In this document: one piece after another, positions 19,387-30,800 of the stretch
Position numbering within the stretch: the stretch's first letter is position 1
Layout: each line of letters begins with the position of its first letter
Program-made: the position numbers and the translations under genes
Assembly (NCBI GenBank): GCA_028716525.1
Contig: JAQUPQ010000008.1
Span: 1 to 64,000, forward strand
DNA: 64,000 nt
Direction: 5' to 3'
From: Terriglobia bacterium
GTDB lineage: Bacteria > Acidobacteriota > Terriglobia > JAIQFV01
Notes under the pieces: model-generated
Seen by the model: the letters and a program-made list of their open reading frames with translations, nothing else
Databases searched by the model: none
What the model was told of the DNA's origin: nothing

Positions 19387-19460
19387 AATCGGCGGCTCCA
19401 TCGACGCCGACCCCTCGCGTGTCCGGTTCCAGTCCTGCTTCCGGCTCGGCCAGGCAGGAA

Positions 19461-21047
19461 ATGATTTTGATTCTCGATTTCGGCGCGCAATACACGCAGC
19501 TGATTGCCCGGCGCATCCGGGAACTGAAGGTGTATTGCGAAATCGTTCCCTGCACCATTCCCTTTGAAAAAGCCATGGAGTTTTCTCCCCAAGGCATTGT
19601 CCTTTCCGGAGGGCCGGATTCCGTCTTGGAAGCCGATTCCCTGCGCTGCGATCCCCGCTTCTTTTCCCCGGCTTACGAATCGGCCCGCGGAAAAGCGCCT
19701 GTGCTGGGAATTTGTTACGGCTTGCAGCTCATGGCGCACGAGCTGAAAGGGGAGGTTGGAAAATCGGAGCGGCGGGAATACGGCCGCGCCACACTCGAAA
19801 TCTCTTCGTCCAGTCCCCTCTTCAAGAACGTTCAAAAACGCTCCACCGCCTGGATGAGTCATGGGGATCACATCGCCTTGCCCCCGCCGGGATTCAAGAC
19901 CACGGCCATTTCCGGAAACATTATCGCCGCGGCTGAACATCCCGATCACCATTTGTACGGCGTGCAATTCCATCCCGAGGTGGCACACACGGAGCAGGGT
20001 CGAAAAATTCTGGAGAACTTCGCCTATGGCATCTGCGGCTGCCACGGAACCTGGACGCCGGGGCGATTTATCGAAGAAACCATCGCTCGCGTTCGCGAAC
20101 GAGCCGGCTCCGCCCACGTGATTTGCGCCCTGAGCGGTGGCGTGGATTCCGCGGTCGCGGCCACTTTGGTGCACCGCGCGGTGGGAGATCGCCTCACCTG
20201 CTTTTTCGTCAACAACGGGGTGCTGCGCAAAAACGAATTTCAAAAAGTGCTCCAGCGCTTGAAACAAATTCCCACCGGAGCGCATCACGTCAAGCCCATG
20301 GAGGTGGTGGGCATCGACGCGGCGGAAACATTCCTTTCCAAACTCCAAGGCGTGGTGGACCCGGAGCAAAAACGAAAAATCATAGGCCGTGAGTTCATCG
20401 CATCGTTCGAACAGGCGGCCCGGCGATGGGCAAAAGGACATCCTGGCCAACCGGCCATCGAATACCTGGTTCAGGGCACACTTTACCCCGACGTGATTGA
20501 GTCCGTGTCGGTGAAAGGACGCTCCGCCACCATCAAGACCCATCACAATGTCGGCGGGCTTCCGGAAAAAATGCATTTGAAACTGATCGAACCGCTGCGG
20601 GAATTATTCAAGGATGAAGTTCGGAGGGTGGGGCGCGAACTGGGTTTGCCGGAAGAAATTCTGGTGAGGCAACCGTTTCCGGGACCCGGCCTGGCCGTCC
20701 GGATTCTCGGTGAAGTGTCAGCGGAGCGGGTGCGCTTGCTTCAGGAGGCCGATGAAATCGTGGTGGACGAAATCAAGCGCGCCGGATTGTACGATAAGAT
20801 TTGGCAGTCGTTTGCGGTGCTCTTGCCGGTGCAGTCGGTGGGTGTCATGGGTGACGCCCGGACCTATGAAAATGCCATCGCGGTGCGGGCGGTTCAGTCC
20901 CTCGATGGCATGACCGCCGATTGGGTGCGATTACCCTATGACTTGCTGGAACGCATCTCTTCGCGCCTCGTGAATGAAGTGAAAGGCGTCAACCGCGTCG
21001 TTTTTGACATCTCCTCAAAACCTCCTTCGACCATTGAGTGGGAATAG
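19461..21047 (+). CDS. guaA: GMP synthase (glutamine-hydrolysing)
   Basis: Aminates XMP to GMP in purine synthesis. The N-terminal class I glutamine amidotransferase domain has the nucleophile in [15 protein letters not shown] and the His/Glu in [15 protein letters not shown]. The ATP-pyrophosphatase domain has the P-loop [14 protein letters not shown], followed by the C-terminal dimerisation domain ending [12 protein letters not shown] choose ATG 19461 (528 residues) because [20 protein letters not shown] matches the family N-terminus. The track start is a GTG at 19344 that would add a Pro/Ser/Arg-rich 39-residue extension overlapping the aminotransferase. A weak AGGA lies just before the chosen ATG. 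Confidence 0.95.
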   Translation: MILILDFGAQYTQLIARRIRELKVYCEIVPCTIPFEKAMEFSPQGIVLSGGPDSVLEADSLRCDPRFFSPAYESARGKAPVLGICYGLQLMAHELKGEVGKSERREYGRATLEISSSSPLFKNVQKRSTAWMSHGDHIALPPPGFKTTAISGNIIAAAEHPDHHLYGVQFHPEVAHTEQGRKILENFAYGICGCHGTWTPGRFIEETIARVRERAGSAHVICALSGGVDSAVAATLVHRAVGDRLTCFFVNNGVLRKNEFQKVLQRLKQIPTGAHHVKPMEVVGIDAAETFLSKLQGVVDPEQKRKIIGREFIASFEQAARRWAKGHPGQPAIEYLVQGTLYPDVIESVSVKGRSATIKTHHNVGGLPEKMHLKLIEPLRELFKDEVRRVGRELGLPEEILVRQPFPGPGLAVRILGEVSAERVRLLQEADEIVVDEIKRAGLYDKIWQSFAVLLPVQSVGVMGDARTYENAIAVRAVQSLDGMTADWVRLPYDLLERISSRLVNEVKGVNRVVFDISSKPPSTIEWE

Positions 21048-21740
21048 CTGCGCTGCGCTCTTCCATGCACGATTTCCTTTCCACCCGAAGAGATCCTCCT
21101 AAAAAATCGTTGAGAGTTTTTATCGGAATTTTGGGGGTTCGTTTCTTGTTGAACAGACGGTATTGAATTGCCCCAAAAAATTCAAGGGCTCGTCTATGTG
21201 GCGTTAGCGTTAGCTAACTGGACAAAGCGAGTCTGAATAACAAACTCAGGAATGAAACTCACGCAAATAAGGCTCTGACACTATCTTCCTGTCCAGTCTT
21301 TTCCAAAATCAGAAGAAAATTGAGGTCCGGGATATGGATTCTTGGAGAAGACGTTTCGCTCATATTACCTGACTCTTTCGTAACCCCTTGGATCAAAAGA
21401 CCAACAATCCGGGCCAAGATGGAATCGGCTGTTGGCAAGATAATTGCCTGCAATAGAGGCATAAAGCGAAGGTAGTGACCGTCGCTCAAATCGAGAACTA
21501 CACTTCGCGGGTTGCTTTAAGACTTCGGGTTGCGAAACTTTTGCTGTCAACTCGCGCACATTGAGGCTTAGGGGAAAGAAGCACTTCTCCTTCCTTTCTT
21601 TTCTTCTTTCGAACATTCCAGGACGGCGTATCAACCCAGGGTCTTAAGGGGGCACACCGGACCGCTCGGGTTTTGTTCGAACCTTCAGCTCCGGACTCAC
21701 GAAGTCCAATTCATGAAAATTCCACGGAGGTTCATCCGTT
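21048..21740. other. 693-bp intergenic region with no supported gene
   Basis: Between guaA and the first Oar-like gene. Two overlapping minus-strand ORFs (76 and 89 codons) lack family resemblance and a good Shine-Dalgarno. The 60 bp next to 21741 contain the leader of the receptor gene, with an ACGGAGG motif about 8 bp before its ATG. No strong hairpin terminator for guaA was found. Confidence 0.6.
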
Positions 21741-24700
21741 ATGCAATCTAATTCCAAGAACAATTACATGAAGTTCCTTCCGCTGTACGGGTCAATCGTT
21801 TTGGGAATGTTGATATTGGGATGGATGCTTAACCCGCTGCCAATGTCCGCCCAGACGATATACGGCTCCATCAGCGGTGTTGTTTATGATCAAGCTCACG
21901 CCGTGATTCCCGGCGCCAAGGTGGTGGTGAAAAACATCGAGACCGGAATAACGCGTGAAACCACCAGCAGCGACATTGGATTTTACATTGTGGGCTCTCT
22001 TCCCTCGGGGCACTACTCGGTGGAAGCTTCTGCTTCCAGCTTTGGATCTGTTCTCAGAGAGAACATCTCGGTGACTGTGGCACAGGCAACCACTGTCGAT
22101 TTCACCTTACAGCCATCCAAAGTAACGACCACGGTCACAGTAACCGAAGAGGGTGTTTTGATCGACACCGTCAAGAGCCAAATCAGCAAGACTGCCAATG
22201 ATCAGCAAATCCTGGAACTGCCGGGCCGGAATACCTTGAACGGATTGGCCTTGTTACAGCCAGGCGCTGCACCCAACCAGAATGGCCGGCCAGGATCGGG
22301 TTTTGTTGTCAACGGAGGGCGAAGCCGCTCCAACAACTTCACAATTGACGGGGCCAATAATAACGACGAGAGTCTTTCCACCCCGCGCCAAAACCTTCCG
22401 CCGGAGGCCATTCAGGAATTCCAATTGGTCACCAACAATTTTTCGGCGGAATATGGTCGCAATTCCGGGTCTTATGTAAATGTGATCACTCGTTCCGGAA
22501 CCAACGGCTTGCATGGCACCTTCCAGTGGACGTGGCAGGGAAATGGTCTGAATTCCCTCACGACGGCGCAGCAAAGAACCTTCAATTCCGCCAAAGCGTC
22601 GGGACTTTCGGATTATGCGGCCTTGCACCGGGCCCGCGGCGTCTACGTTGATAATCTGGGAGGCATCGCCGTCGGTGGACCTATTAAAAAAGATCATACT
22701 TTCTTCTTTACCAGCTACGACCGCGAGTGGTATCGCGCTTCTTCGGCCCCAACGTCCGTGGCCATTTCTCCCCAAGGACTCGCCAATTTGCAAGCGGCGA
22801 ACAGTTATTTCGCACCGGGGGCACTGTCCTTTCTGACCAGCACTTTCCCGGCCGCCAATGATCCGACATCCCGCGGACAGATTAATATTTCGACTCCCGG
22901 GGGCACGGTGGCCGTTCCGCTGACGCAATTCAACCGGGCCATCAATGGCGCCCTGCCTTACTACAACAGCTTCTATCGATGGCTCATGAAAATTGACACA
23001 CGTCTCAGCAGCAGGGACAATTTCTCTGGTCGTTATCTGCTGGTCAATTCCTTGGATCCGGGATCTCCCACCGGTATTCCCGGAAACGAGGTGGGACAAA
23101 CGCTCCGCGACCAATCCATTACCTTGAACGAAGTTCATCTTTTTAATACCAGCACCGTCAATGAATTTCGTTTCACCTACTCGCGGCGCAACATCCAGTT
23201 CCCGCAGAATTTGCCGCCTTATGTCTCCGTTGGGGGCTTCAATTCCGTAGGAAACATCAATTATCCACAGTTCCGGGTCGACAACGCTTATGAGTTCATG
23301 GACAACCTCTCCAAGACGCATGGTCGGCACACATTCAAAGCCGGCATTAACATCATGCGTTATCAGCTCAATTCCTTTTTTGCCCCCAATCTTTTGGGCG
23401 CTTTGTCGTACGGGTCCATGGCCGATTTTCTGTTTGACCGGAATGCCAGTTTCCAACAGTACGCGGGGGATGCTTTCGTTCCAGCCCGGACTACGGAGTT
23501 AGGTACGTTCTTCCAGGATGACTTCAGGTTCCGTCCCAATCTCGTACTCAACTTGGGAGTGCGCTATGAGTATACCGGGGCACCATTCGGGTATTTTTCC
23601 AATGCGAAGCCTGATATTAACAACTTTGCACCGCGAGTAGGATTCGCTTGGACGCCGCACTTCGAATCCGGGCCGCTGGGTTGGTTGGCTGGCAAGGATC
23701 AACTCGTGATTCGTGGCGGGTACGCCATTTCTTACGATCAGGTATTCCAGAATATCCTGCTCAACGTTGCAAGGAACTATCCTCGAGGCGTCAACATTGC
23801 AATCACCAACATTTCCGGGCAGCGACTCTATGTTCCCGCCAATCGACCGGCTCCGCCGTCTCCGTCGGACTATGTCCGTTTGGGAGGCAATCCCGATTTG
23901 CTCCCGCTCCGCCTTTTCTCGCCCAACCAGCGGATTGCCCAACCTTACGGACAACAATTCTCCTTCGGGATGGAGCGGCAGTTCGCTCATAACTTTGTGT
24001 TCAGGTCCTTCTACATCGGGTCCCGCGGGGTCAAGTTGGTCCGAGAGGCCGAAACCAATATCGGCTTCTTGGCTGCAGCGGTAACTGCCAATCCGTCTTT
24101 TTACGCCGGGATCCTGCCCAGCCTGACTTATTTCACGGACCCAGTGACGGGACAAAAGGAATACCGGATGATGCCTTCGAAGGGCTCGATTGTGGTGGGC
24201 AATCCTCTGGCTCAATCGACCTACCATTCCATGCAACTGACGGTAGAAAAGAGATTCAGCCGCGGACTTCAATTTCAAGCCAACTACACATGGAGTTCAT
24301 TCATCAACGACAGCGATGATGTCCTGGGTGGACAAACAAACTCCACGCTGCCTGCCAATCCCTTGAACTTCCATCAGGATCGGGGCCGTTCCGGATTTGA
24401 TACTCCACAGCGCTTCGTTTTGAATTACGTGTACCAGTTACCGGGCTTTGGAATCCAGAATTCAGTTCTCAGCCGGATTGTCGGTGGATGGGAAATTTCC
24501 GGAGTGACCACCTTCTCGTCGGGAACACCCTTCTCCATTTTGAATGCTTACAATGCATTGGGGATTCTCCCAGGCGCTGTGAGCACGGTCGAAGGGTCTC
24601 AACGAGCCACCATCAACCTCTCGGGGACCTACCCCAATCCGTCGACCACTGGTTCCACCAACGCATTTTATGCTGCGAATCCGGCGAACTCCGGAATTAA

Positions 24701-24962
24701 TGGGAATTCGGGTCGCAACATTGAGCGCACTGGGGGGATCAATAACTTCGACGTCGCTTTGGTCAAGAACACGAAGACCTTTGGTGAACATCAATCTGTC
24801 CAGTTCCGATGGGAACTCTTTAACCTTTTCAATCATCGGAACTTTACTATCATTCCCTCCAGCACCGTGAGCAGCGCAACCAACACACTCACATTCCTGA
24901 ATCTTGGACAAACCAATGTGAGCGGACGCTCCATGCTGTTCACTCTGCGCTATCAGTTCTAA
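21741..24962 (+). CDS. Oar-like TonB-dependent receptor with carboxypeptidase-regulatory domain
   Basis: 1073 residues. A signal peptide lies near residues 12-37 (LPLYGSIVLGMLILGWMLNP ... MSAQ). Residues ~40-125 form a carboxypeptidase-regulatory (Cna-B-like) domain (GSISGVVYDQAHAVIPGAKV). A plug-like region has NGLALLQPGAAPNQNGRPGS and VVNGGRSRSNNFTIDGANNN. A long beta-barrel follows, ending in LFTLRYQF with the terminal Phe used by the BAM machinery. These large proteins are greatly expanded in Acidobacteriota and are usually annotated as Oar-like or TonB-dependent receptors; the ligand is unknown. An S9 peptidase lies downstream, and a paralogue converges from the other side. Ends in a strong terminator. 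Confidence 0.88.
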   Translation: MQSNSKNNYMKFLPLYGSIVLGMLILGWMLNPLPMSAQTIYGSISGVVYDQAHAVIPGAKVVVKNIETGITRETTSSDIGFYIVGSLPSGHYSVEASASSFGSVLRENISVTVAQATTVDFTLQPSKVTTTVTVTEEGVLIDTVKSQISKTANDQQILELPGRNTLNGLALLQPGAAPNQNGRPGSGFVVNGGRSRSNNFTIDGANNNDESLSTPRQNLPPEAIQEFQLVTNNFSAEYGRNSGSYVNVITRSGTNGLHGTFQWTWQGNGLNSLTTAQQRTFNSAKASGLSDYAALHRARGVYVDNLGGIAVGGPIKKDHTFFFTSYDREWYRASSAPTSVAISPQGLANLQAANSYFAPGALSFLTSTFPAANDPTSRGQINISTPGGTVAVPLTQFNRAINGALPYYNSFYRWLMKIDTRLSSRDNFSGRYLLVNSLDPGSPTGIPGNEVGQTLRDQSITLNEVHLFNTSTVNEFRFTYSRRNIQFPQNLPPYVSVGGFNSVGNINYPQFRVDNAYEFMDNLSKTHGRHTFKAGINIMRYQLNSFFAPNLLGALSYGSMADFLFDRNASFQQYAGDAFVPARTTELGTFFQDDFRFRPNLVLNLGVRYEYTGAPFGYFSNAKPDINNFAPRVGFAWTPHFESGPLGWLAGKDQLVIRGGYAISYDQVFQNILLNVARNYPRGVNIAITNISGQRLYVPANRPAPPSPSDYVRLGGNPDLLPLRLFSPNQRIAQPYGQQFSFGMERQFAHNFVFRSFYIGSRGVKLVREAETNIGFLAAAVTANPSFYAGILPSLTYFTDPVTGQKEYRMMPSKGSIVVGNPLAQSTYHSMQLTVEKRFSRGLQFQANYTWSSFINDSDDVLGGQTNSTLPANPLNFHQDRGRSGFDTPQRFVLNYVYQLPGFGIQNSVLSRIVGGWEISGVTTFSSGTPFSILNAYNALGILPGAVSTVEGSQRATINLSGTYPNPSTTGSTNAFYAANPANSGINGNSGRNIERTGGINNFDVALVKNTKTFGEHQSVQFRWELFNLFNHRNFTIIPSSTVSSATNTLTFLNLGQTNVSGRSMLFTLRYQF

Positions 24963-24983
24963 ACCCCTTAGTTCAATTCTTCG

Positions 24984-25015
24984 GCCGCCATGCGATTTCG
25001 CATGGCGGCTTTTTT
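24984..25015 (+). terminator. Rho-independent terminator after the first Oar-like gene
   Basis: An 11-bp perfect stem, GCCGCCATGCG with CGCATGGCGGC, a four-base ATTT loop and six Ts. It starts 21 bp after the stop. Confidence 0.92.
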
Positions 25016-25086
25016 GTGCTCTCCCGCGGGACCCTCTTCGTTGAACACCCTTTCAGCATGAAATGTTTGTTGACCTGTCTTCAACG

Positions 25087-25404
25087 GGTAGTGACTCACT
25101 TTGTTCACCCGTATGAGCGAATGCGCCGCAGAGCGGCGCCATGAGGTAGCATGGGGTGGGGGGCTTGGACTTCATCAAGCCCCCCACCCCATGGGAAAAT
25201 CGGCAACAAATCACGCTAATCCTGCCGCCCTGATCAGGGCGGTCGGAGGCGGCTTAATAGCGTGACGGGGGCAACGCTGGTCCTTGGGTCGCGGGCTCCG
25301 ATGAAACTGGAGCCCTTGATCCCCCGCGGGGGACTATCCAATTATGCCGCTCCGCGGCAAAAGGTGGCTCTGCCGTCGAAAAAACCTCAAATTGAGTCAC
25401 TACC
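25087..25404. mobile_element. MITE-like non-autonomous element with 8-bp target duplication
   Basis: 318 bp bounded by GGTAGTGACTCA at the left and its perfect reverse complement at the right. After one mismatch the next four bases also pair, giving 16 of 17. The octamer CTTCAACG occurs immediately outside both ends (25079-25086 and 25405-25412), an exact target-site duplication. The inside has no credible gene but is packed with hairpins. These include a 17-bp perfect stem (25150-25166 with 25177-25193), the palindrome CCGCCCTGATCAGGGCGG and the palindrome CCCCCGCGGGGG. No transposase is present. The rest of the gap 24963-25612 holds the terminator above and the S9 leader. Confidence 0.82.
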
Positions 25405-25612
25405 CTTCAACGTGGACACAGGCAGGAACGGAGGAGTCTGTGCTAGAATCATAAGTTCATCGGTAGCGCAGCTTCGGAAAGACATTCACTGCGATTCCGT
25501 AAGATCCAAACCTCCGGCAAAAATCTGATCGGGCCTTTGATCCAGCATGTATTTCCTTAATCCTTGCTCTCAAACTCAAAATTCTCAGGATTTCTCAATG
25601 TGTGAGGTTTAT

Positions 25613-27739
25613 ATGAAAAGGTTACTCCTTTTAGCCGTGGTTGTTTTCCTCGCGTCTGCCGCAGCGATGCCGGCCGCGCAGCGCGCGTTTACGATTGAAG
25701 ATCTTTATCGGGTGCAAACCGTCTCGGACGTGCACATCTCACCCGACGGCCAGTGGGCGGTTTTTGTAGTGGCCACCACCGATCTTCCCAAGGCCAAACG
25801 CAATACCCACGTGTGGATGATCGGGACCGATGGTAAAAATCTGCGTCAGCTGACTCAGAGTGAAAAAAGCGAATCGGCTCCGCGCTTCTCGCCGGATGGA
25901 AAGTGGATTTCTTTCATCAGCGGCCGCGACGGAAAGGATAATCTCTATCTCCTTCCGGTGAATGGGGGTGAGGCCAAACAACTCACTCATCTCTCCACCG
26001 GCGTCGCCGATCCGCTGTGGGCCCCCGACAGCTCCGCCCTTGCTTTTTCAACGGACGTCTATCCCGAATGCGGAGCCGACGACGCCTGCAACGAGAAGAT
26101 CGCCGATACCTGGCATGAGGGTCCGCTCAAGGCCCACCTGGCGAATCATCTTCTGTACCGGCATTGGACCCAATGGAAAGACGGCACACGCACACACATT
26201 TTTCTAGCGCGGGTCGCAACCGGCGAGGTTCAGGATCTCACACCGGGAGACTTTGACTCGCCGGTGTTCCAACTGGGCGGGCCGCTGGAGTACGACTTTT
26301 CTCCCGATGGAAAAGAGTTCGTGTATCAATCCAATCACGACCCCGATCCGGAATCGTCTACCAACAGCGATCTGTGGATGATTTCTCTCTCCGACACGAC
26401 TCCTCATCCGCGTAATCTGACGGCCTCCAATCCTGCCTACGACGGCAGCCCCCAATTCTCTCCCGACGGCAAGTACATCGCCTACCGAATGCAGAAACAG
26501 CCTCGCTATGAGTCCGACCTGTTTCGATTGGCCATTTATGATCGTGCGGCGGGAACGTCTACCGTGCTGACGGAGACGTTTCGCAACTGGATCGACAGTT
26601 TCCGGTGGGCCGATGACTCCAAATCCATATACTTCTCCGCCGATGTGGAGGGTCTGGTGCCGCTCTATCGCTTGGACCTTTCGACCAAAGCCATAACGCC
26701 TGCTCTTTCCGACAAAACCATCGATGATTTTGAGTTGGTGCCGGGCGACAAGCATCTTCTGTACATCAAGCGATCCGTGGGTGAGCCGAGCGAACTTTAC
26801 AGTGCAGCTCTGGAAAACGGCAAAGCTTTCGATCTGACCCCGCTGACCCATTTCAATTCCGAGTTGCGGCAGGAAGTCGACATCCGTCCCGCGGAAACGA
26901 TGTGGGTGGAGGGCTCTGGCGGCGTAAAAATCCAAGTTTTCATCGTGAAGCCTCACGACTTCAACCCCCGAAAAAAATATCCGCTCATTCTCAACGTCCA
27001 TGGCGGACCGCAGTCGCAGTGGGAGGATTCCTTCCGCGGCGATTGGCAGGTCTATCCCGGCGCCGGATACATCGTGGCGTTTGCGAACCCACATGGATCG
27101 ACGGGATTCGGACAAGATTTCACCGCCGAGATTTCCGGGGATTACGGCGGCTTCGTTTTCTCTGATTTGATGAAAGTGACCGACGCTCTGGAAAAGCTGC
27201 CCTATGTGGATGCCAACAGTATGGGCGCCATGGGCTGGTCCTTCGGCGGATACATGATGGATTGGTTCGAAGGACACACCGACCGCTTCAAAGCCATTGC
27301 CTCCATGATGGGCTTGTTTGACTTGCCGGCGTTCTACGGCGCCACAGAAGAGTTGTGGTTCCCCGAGTGGGATTTGAAAGGGCGTCCCTGGAATTCCGAG
27401 CTGTATGAGAAATGGTCGCCGTCCAGCGCGGTGAAGAATTTCAAGACTCCGTGCCTGGTGATCTCCGGCGAGCGTGATTTTCGGGTTCCGTACACCCAAT
27501 CATTGGAATTCTTCACGGCCTTGCAAAAGATGAATGTTCCTTCCCGGCTCATCATCTACTCCAACGCCGGACACTGGCCCAGCTGGTACGAGATGGCGTT
27601 GTACTACACCGCGCACCTGGAATGGTTCCATCAGTATCTGGGCGGAGGGGTTCCGCCGTGGACCTCGGAACAATTCTTGCGCAATGCGGTGTTTGATACC
27701 AAGACCGGCAAGCGGGCCGGAGAAAAGCTTACCAAATAA
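25613..27739 (+). CDS. Secreted S9-family (prolyl oligopeptidase-type) peptidase
   Basis: 708 residues from ATG 25613, chosen because it begins a classical signal peptide (MKRLLLLAVVVFLASAAAMP) and follows a GAGG motif. Residues ~35-430 form a WD40-like/TolB-type beta-propeller (repeats such as HISPDGQWAVFVVATTDLPK and PRFSPDGKWISFISGRDGKD). The C-terminal alpha/beta hydrolase domain has the nucleophile in GWSFGGYM (Ser near 543). The acid lies in GERDFRVP (near 622) and the His in NAGHWPS (near 654). It resembles acylaminoacyl-peptidase/dipeptidyl-peptidase homologues acting on short peptides outside the cytoplasm. It is flanked by two receptor-like outer-membrane proteins. Confidence 0.92.
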   Translation: MKRLLLLAVVVFLASAAAMPAAQRAFTIEDLYRVQTVSDVHISPDGQWAVFVVATTDLPKAKRNTHVWMIGTDGKNLRQLTQSEKSESAPRFSPDGKWISFISGRDGKDNLYLLPVNGGEAKQLTHLSTGVADPLWAPDSSALAFSTDVYPECGADDACNEKIADTWHEGPLKAHLANHLLYRHWTQWKDGTRTHIFLARVATGEVQDLTPGDFDSPVFQLGGPLEYDFSPDGKEFVYQSNHDPDPESSTNSDLWMISLSDTTPHPRNLTASNPAYDGSPQFSPDGKYIAYRMQKQPRYESDLFRLAIYDRAAGTSTVLTETFRNWIDSFRWADDSKSIYFSADVEGLVPLYRLDLSTKAITPALSDKTIDDFELVPGDKHLLYIKRSVGEPSELYSAALENGKAFDLTPLTHFNSELRQEVDIRPAETMWVEGSGGVKIQVFIVKPHDFNPRKKYPLILNVHGGPQSQWEDSFRGDWQVYPGAGYIVAFANPHGSTGFGQDFTAEISGDYGGFVFSDLMKVTDALEKLPYVDANSMGAMGWSFGGYMMDWFEGHTDRFKAIASMMGLFDLPAFYGATEELWFPEWDLKGRPWNSELYEKWSPSSAVKNFKTPCLVISGERDFRVPYTQSLEFFTALQKMNVPSRLIIYSNAGHWPSWYEMALYYTAHLEWFHQYLGGGVPPWTSEQFLRNAVFDTKTGKRAGEKLTK

Positions 27740-27780
27740 GGAGCTTTGTCTCCGCGACACCGCCCCATCACCAATAAAAA

Positions 27781-27816
27781 GGGCGTCCCGATTTCGCGGG
27801 ACGCCCATGATTTTTT
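27781..27816. terminator. Bidirectional terminator between the convergent S9 and second Oar-like genes
   Basis: A perfect 10-bp stem, GGGCGTCCCG with CGGGACGCCC, around a six-base loop. It is followed by a T-run on the plus strand and preceded by AATAAAAA, which is a T-run on the minus strand. It lies 41 bp after the S9 stop and 17 bp after the end of the opposing gene. Confidence 0.85.
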
Positions 27817-27833
27817 CTGACGACCCCAAAAAA

Positions 27834-30800
27834 TCAGAAGAGGATCTTCAACTGCACGCGCATGCTGCGGGTACCACCGCTGAGGTAGTCTGAATTCAAG
27901 AAGCGCTGCGCGAATCCGGGACTAGCGACCGTGGTTCCCACCACGCTGGCGCTGGGCACGCCAGTGTACTGCGGATGGTTGAAGATGTTGAAGGTTTCCA
28001 GTCGGAACTCCAGCTTCTTGCTCTCGGTAATCTTGAACGTCTTCAGAATGTCCATGTCAAAATTGGCCACCCCTTTGGCGAACAAGGTGTTTCGTCCCAC
28101 CGTGGAAGCATTCGGGAGCCCGAGACCTTGGATAAAATGCACTTGATTGGGCGTGACGCAGGTGCTGGTATCCGGATTCTGCCATCCCGTGGCGCATGTG
28201 GAGGTGCCGACACTGATGGCGCGAGTGTTGAGTGGAGCGCCAGGATTGCTGATGTCCGGGCGATCGTTGGAGATTCCGTCGTTATTTCGGTCATACCCGT
28301 TCGATACCGTGAACGGCGCCCCGGTTTGGAACGTGCTGATTCCTGTAATGCTCCATCCACCCAGCACCTGATTCAAAATGCGCATTTTCGGACCCGGGAT
28401 ATCCCACACATACATTAAGACCAATCGCTGATTGCGGCTGTAATCGCTTAAACCTCGATCTATCTGCAAGCCCCCCAGGCTGATGGGAACAGAAGTGTAG
28501 GAGGACGGTGAATTGGACCCCGTGAACACCTCGCTGGTGCTGTCGATGGACCGCGCCCAACTATAGGCCGCGTTCAACTGAAAATTGTTCGCGAACCTTC
28601 GGTCCACACGCACCTGCAAGCCATGATAGATCATGTTCCCTTCACTCGCGCGAATGCGTCGAATGCCGAAAGCCGGGAAAACCCGAGTCCCGTCCAGCTT
28701 CCGGTAGTTCAAATCCTCGCTCGTGAATTGTTTATGGCTCGCCGTGCCCACATAGGACACATCCAGCAGGATCTTCTGAGGCAACTCGCGCTGCAAGCCA
28801 AACGACCAGCGCTCGGTGTAAGGATTGCGGATGTTGGGATCAAACACGCTGGTTTGGGAATCCAGCAGTGTTACCACTCGAGGCGTGGTCGGCAAGGTCG
28901 CAAAGAAATTGGATGATCCGCGTCCAGTGCCGGCTCCGGAGAATGTCGTGTTCACGCTGTTCGGTGCATCCGCCATGATGTTGGACAACAAGTTGTTAAA
29001 AAATCCTTCATAGGTGACCTGGTAGCCACCGCGCCATACGGTTTTCCCGTCCCCAAAGAGCTTCCTCAGGAATCCACCTTCAAACGTTGGCGACCACGCC
29101 ACACCGAAGGCCGGTGCGAAGTTGTTATTGTCCCCGTTCACCTTGTTGGGCACGAGGAACAATGACGGATCGAATCCCGCGAACGCCGGATAGGTGAAGA
29201 TATTGGCGGGGGTTCCATAATTTTCGTAGCGCACACCGAAAACGATGGACAATGACGGCCTGGCTTTCCAAGTGTCTTGGAAGAAGTACGATTGCCGGAA
29301 CTGGTTGGGATGATAAACCGAATCACCGAAGTTCCGGTTGCTGGAGCCGGACGGACCGCTGAAATCGTCCAAGAAGTTGGAAAAGGCTGAATACTGTTGG
29401 TTGGTGCCCGTGGAATTCCGGTAGCTCAACGAGCCGCGGTCGTTAAAGGGCGGACGTTGGCCGGCGAGTTGTCGCAAAAACTCCAAACCATACCGGAAGG
29501 TGTGACGACCAATCACCTTCGACTGGGTGTTTTGGAACAACCAGTTGTTCGCCCGGCGATACTGCGGGATGTTGGTCGCAATACCCGGGGCGCTCACGTT
29601 GGAAATTCCGATCGCCGGCAACGTGGTGGCATTTGGTGCCCCGCTGGTATTAATGAACCACCCAAAGCCGATGCGGCCATAAGAAAACCGAAATTCATTG
29701 GTCCAGGTGGGGCTGAAGATGTACGTGTCGGTGAACAGGAAATTCTGATCGCGCCCTTTGAAATCGTCAGTAAATCCCGGGAAATAGAAATCACTGGTCG
29801 TCGAGGTGCTGGTGTCGTAAATATACCGGAACGACAACCGGTGAGCGTCCGTCAGGATGTGATCCAATCGGAACATCCACTGCGGTGAGTTGCTCGGTGC
29901 CGCCATGGGAAAATACACGGTCCCGAAGTTGACGGATCCTCGATCAATACCCGAGACGGGATCCTTTCCCAGCGAAACCGCGAACGGTTGTGCCAACCCA
30001 CGCAAACTCCCCAGAGCATTCAAGTAAAGAGCCAGCCGTGGATTATTGGGGTAGAGGGACTGCAGTTTCGTCACCGCGTCGGCCGTAGGAAGCACATTTG
30101 AATAATTCTGGGTGGATCGGTACAGGTCGTTCTGGTAAGCGCCGAAGAAGAACGTCTTGTTCTTGATGATGGGCCCCCCAAAGGTGAAACCGTAGACGTT
30201 CTCGGTATAGACGTCCTTCTTGAGATTGTTATTCAACTTGCGGGTATTCGACAGGGAGTCAAAAACCTCCGAGAGGAAGAGCCAATGCACCGTGCCGTGA
30301 AACTGATTGGTGCCGGACTTCGTGATTACATTGAACACCCCACCCCCGGACCGCCCGAATTCGGTGCCAAAATTGCTGGTTTGCGCAGAAAACTCCTGCA
30401 CCGCATCGGTGATGTTGAAGGCCTGAGCGGGACCTCCTACGGAGATGTCGTTGTTGTCCGTGCCGTCCAGCATGTAGTTATTGCCCCGGGGACGCTGCCC
30501 GTTAACGGCAAATTGTGTCGATGATCCTCCATTGCCGAACGTGGAGCTACCCGAAGCCAAGACGACGCCGGGTAGCGTACGGGCCAGCGCAATGGGGTTG
30601 AGTGAAGAAATGGGCAGCTTCACTACATCCACGGGATTGAAACTGCCGCCGCGGATGGGAGCATCTTTAGTCAACAACTCATCCGCGCTGGCATTCACTT
30701 CAACAACGGTTTCGCCGCCGCCCGCTTGCAACGTGACGTCAATCGTCAATGTTCGGGCCGCTTCAACTCCGATGTTTTCAGTCACAAAAGTCTTAAACCC

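Noticed and set aside
19047-20576. 509-codon minus-strand ORF
   Set aside because: Shadow of the aminotransferase and guaA genes; no domain resemblance.
21259-21634. Two overlapping minus-strand ORFs before the first Oar-like gene
   Set aside because: No recognisable protein features, no good start, and the frames exclude each other.
25262-25528. 88-codon ORF crossing the right end of the MITE
   Set aside because: Spans the terminal repeat and target duplication, and is composed of hairpin sequence.
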